From Burkholderiaceae bacterium (lineage in GTDB: Bacteria; Pseudomonadota; Gammaproteobacteria; Burkholderiales; Burkholderiaceae_C), in contig JAFMJA010000153.1 in NCBI GenBank assembly GCA_017853735.1, forward strand, positions 1 to 6,723: a stretch of 6,723 nucleotides of DNA, in the 5' to 3' direction. This document shows, piece by piece, positions 1 to 5,944 of this stretch; within the stretch, counting starts at the first letter, position 1, and each line of letters opens with the position of its first letter. Position numbers and translations under genes: made by a program. The notes under the pieces were generated by a model. That model had not been told where the DNA came from. It worked only from the letters and a program-made list of their open reading frames with translations, and did no database searches.

Positions 1-1
1 G

Positions 2-802
2 CTGCCCGCATCTGACATCGTGGTGGAAGAGGGGGATACCGATAAATCCCCCTATGGCGCAGGCACCTGGGGTTCCCGTTCCACACCCGTCTCGGGTGCA
101 GCGACTGCCCAGGCAGCCCGCAAGATCAAGGACAAGGCCAAGAAGATTGCCGCCCACCTGCTCGAAGTGGCCGAAGGCGACCTGGAGTGGGAGATTGACC
201 GCTTCAAGGTCACTGGCAACCCCTCCCAGTTCAAGACCATGAAGGAAATCTGCCTGGTCTCGCATACAGGCAACCTGCCAGCGGGCATGGAACAAGGCTT
301 GAATGCGGTCTCCTACTATGATCCGCCCAACCTGACCTATCCCTTCGGCGCTTATCTGTGCGTGGTGGATATTGACAAGTTCACGGGTGAGACCAAGGTT
401 CGCCGCTTCTATGCGCTGGATGACTGCGGCACCCGCATCAATCCCATGATCATCGAAGGCCAGATTCACGGTGGTCTGACCGAAGCTTTTGCGGTGGCCA
501 TGGGCCAGCAGGTTCCCTTTGATGACAACGGCAACCACCTTGGCAATACCCTGATGGACTACTTCATCCCCACCGCGGTCGAAACACCGAATTGGGAAAC
601 GGACCATACTGTGACGCCCTGTCCGCACCATCCGATTGGTGCCAAAGGTGTGGCGGAATCGCCCCACGTTGGCGGTATTCCCTGTTTCAGCAATGCGGTG
701 GTTGATGCCTTCGCCCATCTGGGTGTCACCCATATGGACATGCCACACAACGCCTACCGTGTCTGGCAGCAGTGCAATGCGCTGGGTATCAACAAGCGTT
801 AA
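2..802 (+). CDS. coxL: Form I aerobic CO dehydrogenase, large (molybdenum) subunit CoxL, 3' part only
   Basis: This is the C-terminal 266 residues of a protein that is usually about 800 residues; the reading frame is open through the left edge, so the start lies outside the window. CoxL carries the Mo-Cu centre on molybdopterin cytosine dinucleotide and oxidises CO to CO2, passing electrons to the CoxS iron-sulfur and CoxM flavin subunits. Visible signs are the cofactor-binding segment YGAGTWGSRST near the left edge and the segment HHPIGAKGVAESPHVGG near the C-terminus. The Glu of GVAES (codon 656-658) aligns with the catalytic Glu763 of the Oligotropha enzyme; 47 residues follow it here against 46 there, which supports form I rather than a form II or xanthine dehydrogenase homologue. 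The diagnostic AYxCSFR loop is upstream and cannot be seen. One oddity is Ala where GVGES is usual, directly before the catalytic Glu. Family assignment is very secure; CO as substrate is inferred. Confidence 0.95.
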   Translation: MPASDIVVEEGDTDKSPYGAGTWGSRSTPVSGAATAQAARKIKDKAKKIAAHLLEVAEGDLEWEIDRFKVTGNPSQFKTMKEICLVSHTGNLPAGMEQGLNAVSYYDPPNLTYPFGAYLCVVDIDKFTGETKVRRFYALDDCGTRINPMIIEGQIHGGLTEAFAVAMGQQVPFDDNGNHLGNTLMDYFIPTAVETPNWETDHTVTPCPHHPIGAKGVAESPHVGGIPCFSNAVVDAFAHLGVTHMDMPHNAYRVWQQCNALGINKR

Positions 803-811
803 AGCCGAACC

Positions 812-839
812 CGGCCCTCCAGGGGGAGGGCCGTTTATT
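812..839 (+). terminator. Hairpin with T-rich tail between coxL and coxG
   Basis: A perfect 9-base-pair GC-rich stem (CGGCCCTCC at 812-820 pairing with GGAGGGCCG at 825-833) closes a 4-base AGGG loop and is followed by TTTATT. It begins 9 bases after the coxL stop codon. The shape is that of an intrinsic terminator, though the T tract is short and interrupted. Because coxG starts 20 bases downstream of the stem with no obvious promoter between, it is more likely a partial terminator or a 3' stabiliser that keeps structural-subunit mRNA above accessory-gene mRNA. The pairing is seen in the sequence; the function is inferred. Confidence 0.6.
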
Positions 840-853
840 GAGATCAATCACCT

Positions 854-1483
854 ATGAATGTCACTCTGGAGAAGTCTTTTCCGATGCCGGCCTCTGCACA
901 GCAGGCCTGGCGCCTGCTGCAGAGTATAGAAAGTGTGGCGGCCTGCATGCCGGGAGCCAAGATCACCGAGCGGCTGGACGAGAGTCATTACAAGGGCACG
1001 GTCACTGTGAAATTTGGACCTGCCACCATGTCTTTTCGCGGCGAGATTGAGGTGCGCGAGGTCAACCCGGCACTGCACACCCTGCGCCTGATCGGCAAAG
1101 GCACCGACTCCACTGGCAGTTCTGGAGCTTCCATGGACCTGACCGCTCGCATCGAACCAGGTGAGGCCAACAGTTCCACGCTGATCGGTCAGAGCGAAGT
1201 TTCTGTCAGTGGCAAGGCGGCTGCTTTTGGCGGGCGCATGATGAATGCGGTGGCCGACCAGGTGCTCAAGCAGTTTGCCGCCAATTTTTCGGCCCAGTTG
1301 CAAAACAGTCCGAGTGATCCCAGCGACAGCCCATCTGTGAGCGGCACCTCCCAACCGGTGCCGACTGACCCAGCGCCGGGTTCCAGGCCCGAGCAGACTG
1401 CCTCGCAACTGAATGCGCTGGCCTTGGTATGGGGCATGATCAAGGATTGGCTGAGTTCCCTGTTTGCCGCCAAAAAATCCTGA
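854..1483 (+). CDS. coxG: CoxG, SRPBCC-fold CO dehydrogenase membrane tether
   Basis: This 209-residue protein belongs to the CoxG (CO dehydrogenase subunit G) branch of the SRPBCC/START superfamily. Known family members attach the soluble CO dehydrogenase to the cytoplasmic membrane and take part in electron delivery to quinone. Residues 1 to about 148 form the SRPBCC domain, including the family-typical ACMPGAKI segment near residue 30 and a long C-terminal helix (about 125-148). Residues 151-183 are a flexible linker rich in Ser, Pro, Asp and Thr. Residues 185-205 form a hydrophobic to amphipathic helix containing LNALALVWGMIKDWLSSLF and ending in lysines, which looks like the membrane anchor. 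The ATG is 51 bases after coxL, just past the hairpin. No clear Shine-Dalgarno precedes it, only a weak GAGA about 10 bases upstream. Its stop codon overlaps the coxD start, so the two are probably translationally coupled. Confidence 0.93.
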   Translation: MNVTLEKSFPMPASAQQAWRLLQSIESVAACMPGAKITERLDESHYKGTVTVKFGPATMSFRGEIEVREVNPALHTLRLIGKGTDSTGSSGASMDLTARIEPGEANSSTLIGQSEVSVSGKAAAFGGRMMNAVADQVLKQFAANFSAQLQNSPSDPSDSPSVSGTSQPVPTDPAPGSRPEQTASQLNALALVWGMIKDWLSSLFAAKKS

Positions 1484-2376
1484 TGAGTACTGATCGCGGG
1501 CAAGCGCTGGCTGACTTACAGCAGGACCGGGCTCGGGCAGGCTATATCGCCGAACCCAGCCTGGTAGCGGCCTTGTTGCTGATGCAGGATTTACAGCGCC
1601 CCTTGCTGCTCGAAGGGGATGCTGGCGTGGGCAAGACAGAAATTGCCAAGGTTCTGTCCAGCTTGCGCCGTACCCGTCTGATCAGGCTGCAGTGCTATGA
1701 GGGCCTGGATTCGCATTCTGCGATGTACGAGTGGAACTACCAGCGCCAATTGCTGGCGATCAAGCTGCTGGAGCACGACGATCGGGGCATCGCCCAGAAA
1801 GAGCAGGATGTCTTTTCCGAGCGCTATCTGCTCAAACGCCCCTTGCTCGAGGCGATCACCTGTGACAAGCCCCCTGTGTTGCTGATCGACGAAGTGGACC
1901 GGGCCGATGAGGCGTTTGAGGCCTATCTTCTGGAGCTTCTCTCAGACTTTCAAATGTCGATCCCAGAGCTGGGCACGATTCAAGCCAGTAGCCGGCCGCT
2001 GGTGGTGATCACTTCCAACGGAACCCGGGAACTCTCCGATGCCTTGCGCCGGCGCTGTCTCTACCAGTACATCGACTACCCCGATTACGACAAGGAACTG
2101 GCCATCGTCCAGGCCAGGGCCCCCGAGGTGCCGCTTGCCCTGTCTCGGCAGATCGTGGCCTTCGTCCAGGGGATGCGCCGGATGGAACTCCAGAAAAAGC
2201 CTGGCATTGCAGAAACCCTTGATTGGACGGCGGCGCTCCTGCGACTTGGCATCAGTACCATCGAAAAAGACGGGACCGATCGCATCTTGCAAACCCTTGG
2301 CGCCTTGATCAAGACACGCGAGGACCATGTCACCCTGACCCGTGAAGTGGTGGCGCGTTTGGCTGCAGCATGCTAG
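1483..2376 (+). CDS. coxD: CoxD, MoxR-family AAA+ ATPase for CO dehydrogenase maturation
   Basis: This 297-residue AAA+ ATPase of the MoxR type matches CoxD in length and context. CoxD of known CO-oxidisers is needed to build the sulfur- and copper-containing Mo centre of CoxL, probably by ATP-driven remodelling together with the VWA protein CoxE. The sequence shows a Walker A motif GDAGVGKT (residues 45-52, Lys51), Walker B VLLIDEVD (Asp136-Glu137), sensor-1 Asn179 in VVITSNGT, and an Arg cluster (ALRRRC) just after it. The start is the ATG in TGATG, which shares one base with the coxG stop; the frame is open further upstream inside coxG, but those residues are not family-like. There is no separate Shine-Dalgarno, so coupling to coxG is likely. 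The 3' end overlaps coxE by 7 bases. Other MoxR proteins share the fold, but the pairing with coxG and coxE makes CoxD the best name. Confidence 0.93.
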   Translation: MSTDRGQALADLQQDRARAGYIAEPSLVAALLLMQDLQRPLLLEGDAGVGKTEIAKVLSSLRRTRLIRLQCYEGLDSHSAMYEWNYQRQLLAIKLLEHDDRGIAQKEQDVFSERYLLKRPLLEAITCDKPPVLLIDEVDRADEAFEAYLLELLSDFQMSIPELGTIQASSRPLVVITSNGTRELSDALRRRCLYQYIDYPDYDKELAIVQARAPEVPLALSRQIVAFVQGMRRMELQKKPGIAETLDWTAALLRLGISTIEKDGTDRILQTLGALIKTREDHVTLTREVVARLAAAC

Positions 2377-3518
2377 AGGAGGGTCAGACCACCCTGGAGC
2401 AGCGGCTTGGCGCACGCCTGGCCCGATTCCCTACTTTTCTGCACGCCAACGGCTTCGCTGTAGGCGCTGGCGCTGGCATGGAGGTTCTGCAACTGGCCGA
2501 GCGGGTTGGCCTGCTCGAGCGTGAGCCCTTGCGCTGGAGCCTGCGCGCCCTGTTGTGTGGACGGGCCGATGAGTGGCGTCGCTTTGACAAATTGTTCGAC
2601 GCCTGGTTTCTTCCTGCGAACCAGTGGCAACGCCCCGAAAAACTGGATAGCCAGCATGGCTTTCTCACCGGTCACCAGCCTCAGGGTCTACCCAGCCCGC
2701 AGCAAGAGGTCGATGACAATACAGAGGAGATCCGTCCTCGACAGGCTGCCAGTCGGCAGGAGCGCCTGAGTTCCACCGATTTCCGGCAGTTGATCCAGCG
2801 TGAGCATCTGCTCGAAGTAGAGGCTCTGGTACGGCGCTTTTCCAGGCAACTGCGCTACATCCGCCTGCGACGTCAGGCGCGTTCCTTGCAAGGCCGCCAG
2901 CTGGACCTGTCAGCCACTATCCGGCGCAGTGTGGCAAGCGGTGGAACGCCATTTCATCTGCACTGGAAAGACCGAAGGCGGGTACGCCCGCGTCTGATCT
3001 TGCTGATCGATGTCAGCCGCTCCATGGTGCAGTACAGTTTTTTTTACCTTCGTCTGGCGCGCGCCCTGGGCGCTGAAATGCCAGATGTGCATACCTTCAT
3101 TTTTCACACCCATATGACCGCGGTGTCTCAAGCCTTGCACGACCCTGATCCGGCACGCGCCCAGGATCGGCTGCATATGCTGGCGGAAGGCTGGGCCGGG
3201 GGCACCCGCATCGGCGAAAGTCTGGCTCAGTTCAATCGGGAACATGCTGCCCGACTGGTCAATTCGCGCACCGGGGTGGTGATTTTGAGCGACGGTTATG
3301 ACACCGGCGACAGCCAGGCACTGGCCACTGCCCTGCAACAGCTTGGCCGGCGGGCACGTCGGGTGGTTTGGCTCAACCCCCTGCTGGGTCAATCCGGCTA
3401 TGAGCCAATCAGCCAGGGCATGCGGGCTGCCCAGCCGCATCTGGATCTGCTTGCGCCTGCCGGCGATCTCAACAGCCTGAAGGCGGTGCTTCCACAATTG
3501 ATAGATGCCCTCAGATGA
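2370..3518 (+). CDS. coxE: CoxE, VWA-domain (MIDAS) protein for CO dehydrogenase maturation
   Basis: This 382-residue protein has the CoxE layout: an N-terminal helical region (about 10-85, with the family-like LHANGFAVGAGAG stretch), a charged linker rich in Gln, Glu and Arg (about 95-135), an Arg-rich section (about 150-205), and a C-terminal von Willebrand factor A domain. The MIDAS metal site is complete: DVSRS (Asp214, Ser216, Ser218), Thr279 in AGGTRIG, and Asp308 in LSDGYD. Proteins of this type work as partners of MoxR ATPases, and CoxE is held to act with CoxD in inserting copper and sulfur into the CO dehydrogenase active site. The ATG lies inside the end of coxD (ATGCTAG), with a 7-base overlap and no clear Shine-Dalgarno, so it is probably translated by coupling. 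The usual small Gly in DxSGS is Arg217 here, which leaves the metal ligands intact. No signal peptide or membrane segment is seen, so it should be cytoplasmic. Confidence 0.92.
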   Translation: MLEEGQTTLEQRLGARLARFPTFLHANGFAVGAGAGMEVLQLAERVGLLEREPLRWSLRALLCGRADEWRRFDKLFDAWFLPANQWQRPEKLDSQHGFLTGHQPQGLPSPQQEVDDNTEEIRPRQAASRQERLSSTDFRQLIQREHLLEVEALVRRFSRQLRYIRLRRQARSLQGRQLDLSATIRRSVASGGTPFHLHWKDRRRVRPRLILLIDVSRSMVQYSFFYLRLARALGAEMPDVHTFIFHTHMTAVSQALHDPDPARAQDRLHMLAEGWAGGTRIGESLAQFNREHAARLVNSRTGVVILSDGYDTGDSQALATALQQLGRRARRVVWLNPLLGQSGYEPISQGMRAAQPHLDLLAPAGDLNSLKAVLPQLIDALR

Positions 3519-3523
3519 ACGAT

Positions 3524-3531
3524 AGAAGGAG
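3524..3531 (+). promoter_or_regulatory. Strong Shine-Dalgarno for the mocA-like gene
   Basis: AGAAGGAG lies 7 bases before ATG 3539. It is the only strong ribosome binding site in the cox part of the window and decides the start of the next gene in favour of the ATG at 3539 over the internal ATG at 3578, where the conserved domain begins and no such site is present. Confidence 0.8.
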
Positions 3532-3538
3532 TTGAAAC

Positions 3539-4234
3539 ATGGGATGCATGTACAAAGCCAATGGCCTCTACAGTCGAATGTCGGTGGGCGCGGTGCTGCT
3601 TGCTGCCGGAGCCGGGTCTCGCATGGGCGGCAAGCCCAAGGCCTTGCTGGAACTGGGCGGGGTGCCCTTGATCATGCGTCAACTGATCGCCCTGTCGGGT
3701 GCAGGCGTAGATGAGGTGGCGGTGGTGCTGGGTCACCATGCCGCCGAAATTGAAGCTGCGATTGGCCAGTTTCCCATTACGCTGGTGAGAAATCCCGCAC
3801 CAGAAGATGGTCAGGCTTCCTCGGTCAGGCTTGGGTTGCAGGCTTTGTCGCCCAAGCTGGATGCGGTGATGGTGGCGCTGGCGGATCAGCCCATGATTGA
3901 TGCCCAGGACATCACCGCGCTGATCAGTGCTTTTCGCCGTCGCGGTGACAAATCGATGGTGGTGCCCCGAGTCCAGGCCGAGGATGGCAGCCTGGTGCCT
4001 GGCAATCCGGTGATGTTCGACGCTGCCCTGCGAGATCAGTGGTTGTCGGGCAGTGCCGAGCTGACCTGCCGAAAGTGGCGTGAGCAGCATCCCGATTCCA
4101 TTTTCTGGCTGGAGACCGCCAACCAGCACTTCGTGCTTGATCTGGATACGCCAGAAGACCTGGAGCGATTTTCAGCCAAAACTGGCCATGTGCTGCATTG
4201 GCCGTCCAGCTCGCACCTTTCCACAACCGCCTGA
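3539..4234 (+). CDS. mocA: MocA-like molybdenum cofactor cytidylyltransferase
   Basis: This 231-residue NTP-transferase belongs to the MobA/MocA family. MocA joins CMP from CTP to molybdopterin to give molybdopterin cytosine dinucleotide, the cofactor form that CO dehydrogenase and its relatives need. The nucleotide-binding loop reads LLAAGAGSRMGG followed by KPK (residues 20-34). The LAAG form is typical of CTP-using MocA; GTP-using MobA has LAGG. Further on are VLGHHA, a family-typical RNPAPEDGQASSVRLG segment, and the metal-binding ADQP (Asp116). Length and order of motifs are normal for the family. The start with the strong Shine-Dalgarno adds 13 residues (MGCMYKANGLYSR) before the point where relatives usually begin. 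The gene follows coxE by 20 bases and precedes the membrane-protein gene by 13, so it is part of the cox operon and would be a dedicated cofactor enzyme. Transfer of another nucleotide cannot be excluded from sequence alone. Confidence 0.87.
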   Translation: MGCMYKANGLYSRMSVGAVLLAAGAGSRMGGKPKALLELGGVPLIMRQLIALSGAGVDEVAVVLGHHAAEIEAAIGQFPITLVRNPAPEDGQASSVRLGLQALSPKLDAVMVALADQPMIDAQDITALISAFRRRGDKSMVVPRVQAEDGSLVPGNPVMFDAALRDQWLSGSAELTCRKWREQHPDSIFWLETANQHFVLDLDTPEDLERFSAKTGHVLHWPSSSHLSTTA

Positions 4235-4247
4235 GAATGTATCCAGC

Positions 4248-5399
4248 GTGACCGAAGCCAGTTTTGTCCGCCTGACCCTGGGCCGTGCCTGCGCCTGGTT
4301 CTTGCTGGTCTCGGGTTGGATTGGGGTGGGTGGGCTGGCCCTGCAATTCACTTCCTCCAGTGCGGGCGCATTTGCCCTGGTGGCGCTCTGGCTGATCGTG
4401 CTGGGCGCGGCTGCCACTGTTGGCACTGGAGCGGCCATCCACCGTGGCCTGCGGGTACTGGCACTGGGTAGTGCCGCGGTGGTGGCCAGTGCAGGATTGT
4501 TCTGGTCCATTCGTGGCGGTGGCTTGCTGGCTGTGCTGTTGGTCGTTCTGGCCTGGGGGGCAGTGACCGCGCTTGCTTCGGGCGTGGTACGCAGCCTGCG
4601 CTTGGCACGCCGCAGCCAGCCCCAGCCGCCCGTCCTTGCCGCCGCCCTGGGAGGCATCAGTGCTGGCTGGATGCTGGGCGATCCGGGCGACCTTGCCCGG
4701 ATGAGCGAGCACATGGCTATCTTTGTGCTGATCATGGCGACAATCCTGGCCTGCTTGCAGTTTCAGACGGCCGATCGCCAAGGCGCCCCGGGTTGCCGAG
4801 CCGGACTCTTTGACTGTTCCTTGCCAGCCTGGCCAGCGGGTGCCTGGCGCGATCTGGGTCAATGGCCATTGTTGTTGTCCGGACTGGTCATGCTGCCCAT
4901 GATGGCGGCCCTGCCTTTGATGGCGGACTGGTGTCGTGCCCAGTCACTGACCCCCCAGGTACTGGTGTTGTTGCATTTGTCTGCCATGTTCGGTTCGGCC
5001 CTGCTCTTGCGACCCTGGATTGCAGTCTGGACCACGCCGGTGCTGTCCACCTTGTGCATGGCATTGCTGGTGACTGGTGCAGTCCTGGCGATGTGGCTGG
5101 CTTCCCCCTGGGACATGCTGGGCCTGGCGCTCACGCATGGATCAGCCTGGGGACTGGCCTGGAGCGGGCAATTGTGGGGTCCAACCCGACGTGGCCAACA
5201 AAATGCCTCTCCCTTGCGCGCTGCACTTGGCTATGCTGGCCTGACCTTTGTGTTTGGCTTATGGGTTGATCGGTTCGGTCCTGCCGGGGTGAACTCTGTG
5301 CATATTCTGATCGGCGCCTTGGCTCTCTTGGCCTGGCTGCTCAAGGACCTGTTCAGGCCCAGCAAGCTGGGTGATGGCTCCTCCAAGCCCTCCAACTGA
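4248..5399 (+). CDS. Unrecognised multi-pass inner-membrane protein at the end of the cox operon
   Basis: I do not recognise this 383-residue protein with certainty. It has about 12 hydrophobic segments, roughly at residues 14-34, 41-64, 68-88, 92-114, 129-144, 156-172, 206-228, 237-254, 264-284, 289-310, 323-340 and 350-369. A longer polar loop (173-205, two Cys) lies after the sixth, and the C-terminus is short and polar. This 6+6 layout and the GLWVDRFG stretch between the last two helices recall major facilitator transporters, but no clear signature was found. Segments 6-8 are rich in Met with nearby His and Cys (Met152, His155, Met156; Met215, Met218, Met219, Met225, Cys229; His243, Met247). 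The start is placed at GTG 4248 because it gives a short leader before the first helix; the frame is open back to 4080 inside mocA, but that part is not hydrophobic. A weak GAG is the only ribosome-site candidate. Position in the operon suggests a job in CO dehydrogenase maturation or membrane coupling; this is inference. Confidence 0.72.
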   Translation: MTEASFVRLTLGRACAWFLLVSGWIGVGGLALQFTSSSAGAFALVALWLIVLGAAATVGTGAAIHRGLRVLALGSAAVVASAGLFWSIRGGGLLAVLLVVLAWGAVTALASGVVRSLRLARRSQPQPPVLAAALGGISAGWMLGDPGDLARMSEHMAIFVLIMATILACLQFQTADRQGAPGCRAGLFDCSLPAWPAGAWRDLGQWPLLLSGLVMLPMMAALPLMADWCRAQSLTPQVLVLLHLSAMFGSALLLRPWIAVWTTPVLSTLCMALLVTGAVLAMWLASPWDMLGLALTHGSAWGLAWSGQLWGPTRRGQQNASPLRAALGYAGLTFVFGLWVDRFGPAGVNSVHILIGALALLAWLLKDLFRPSKLGDGSSKPSN

Positions 5400-5873
5400 T
5401 CAGCGGCTGCGCTGTTTGAGCGCACGCTCCACTTCACGCTTGCCTTCGCGCTCCTTGATGGTGTCGCGCTTGTCGTGTTCGGCCTTGCCTTTGGCCAGGG
5501 CAATCTCACACTTTACCTTGCCATTCTTCCAGTGCAGATTGAGCGGCACCAGGGTGTAGCCTTTTTGTTCCACCTTGCCAATCAGGCGGCGGATCTCGTC
5601 CTTTTTCATCAGCAGCTTTTTGGTTCGGACCGAATCGGGGCGGATATGGCTGGAGGCGGTCTTGAGCGGATTGATCTGGCAGCCGATGATGAACAGCTCG
5701 CCATCTCGGATGACCACATAGCCATCGGTCAACTGGACCTTGCCTTCCCGCACAGCCTTGACCTCCCAGCCTTCGAGCACCAGGCCGCATTCGAAGCGTT
5801 CTTCGAGGAAATAGTTGAAGAAAGCTTTCTTGTTTTCCGCAATGCGCGACGGTGTATCGGGTTTTTTGGACAT
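5400..5873 (-). CDS. smpB: SmpB, SsrA (tmRNA)-binding protein
   Basis: This 157-residue protein is SmpB, the partner of tmRNA in trans-translation, which frees ribosomes stalled on mRNAs lacking a stop codon and tags the unfinished protein for breakdown. Clear family segments are IAENKKAFFNYFLEERFECG (residues 11-30), GWEVKAVREGK (35-45), GCQINPLKTASSH (64-76) and the basic C-terminal tail with DKRDTIKEREGKRE (134-147), which enters the mRNA channel. Length is normal. The start ATG agrees with the usual short N-terminal leader; no Shine-Dalgarno is visible upstream (CTGCCCCTG precedes the ATG). It converges on the membrane-protein gene with no base between the two stop codons and diverges from ratA across 71 bases. 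It is a core gene and not functionally linked to the cox cluster. Confidence 0.98.
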   Translation of the reverse strand: MSKKPDTPSRIAENKKAFFNYFLEERFECGLVLEGWEVKAVREGKVQLTDGYVVIRDGELFIIGCQINPLKTASSHIRPDSVRTKKLLMKKDEIRRLIGKVEQKGYTLVPLNLHWKNGKVKCEIALAKGKAEHDKRDTIKEREGKREVERALKQRSR

Positions 5874-5944
5874 CAGGGGCAGACGCTGGCTGGCAGCAAA
5901 TTTACAATGACCGCAGAGCTGGCGCGGCGCCGGTCATGCATTCT
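5874..5944. promoter_or_regulatory. Divergent intergenic region between smpB and ratA
   Basis: These 71 bases must carry the start signals for smpB (leftward) and ratA (rightward). The best rightward -10 candidate is TACAAT at 5903-5908, about 37 bases before the ratA start, but no good -35 lies 16-18 bases upstream of it. Leftward, TAAATT (the complement of 5899-5904) is a weak -10 candidate overlapping the first. A perfect 7-base inverted repeat, ATGACCG at 5907-5913 and CGGTCAT at 5931-5937, falls between the rightward -10 and the ratA start. Region assignment is by position; the individual elements are weak. Confidence 0.4.

Noticed and set aside
848..1408. A 186-codon open frame on the - strand opposite coxG
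   Set aside because: coxG is a clear family member on the other strand, and this frame has no recognisable motif or start signal.
3009..3023. DVSRS instead of the commoner DVSGS in the CoxE metal site as a possible loss of function
   Set aside because: The metal-binding Asp, Ser and Ser are all present, as are the distant Thr and Asp, so the site appears intact.
3398..4129. A 243-codon open frame on the - strand across the coxE/mocA junction
   Set aside because: It overlaps two recognised genes, shows no domain and is rich in His, Gln and Arg. It is a shadow frame.
4080..4247. Extension of the membrane protein upstream to ATG 4080
   Set aside because: This part overlaps the conserved end of the MocA-like gene, is not hydrophobic and has no ribosome site; GTG 4248 gives a normal leader before the first membrane helix.
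3924..4862. A long open frame of 312 codons on the - strand
   Set aside because: It runs opposite to the MocA-like gene and the membrane-protein gene, both of which have family or membrane-protein character. Its translation is low-complexity and rich in Gln, His, Ala and Gly with no motif, as expected of the antisense strand of GC-rich genes.
5408..5424. A 6-base-pair stem (TGCGCT / AGCGCA) near the end of smpB as a terminator
   Set aside because: The stem is short, lies within the coding sequence and has no T tract on either side, so there is no good case for a terminator.
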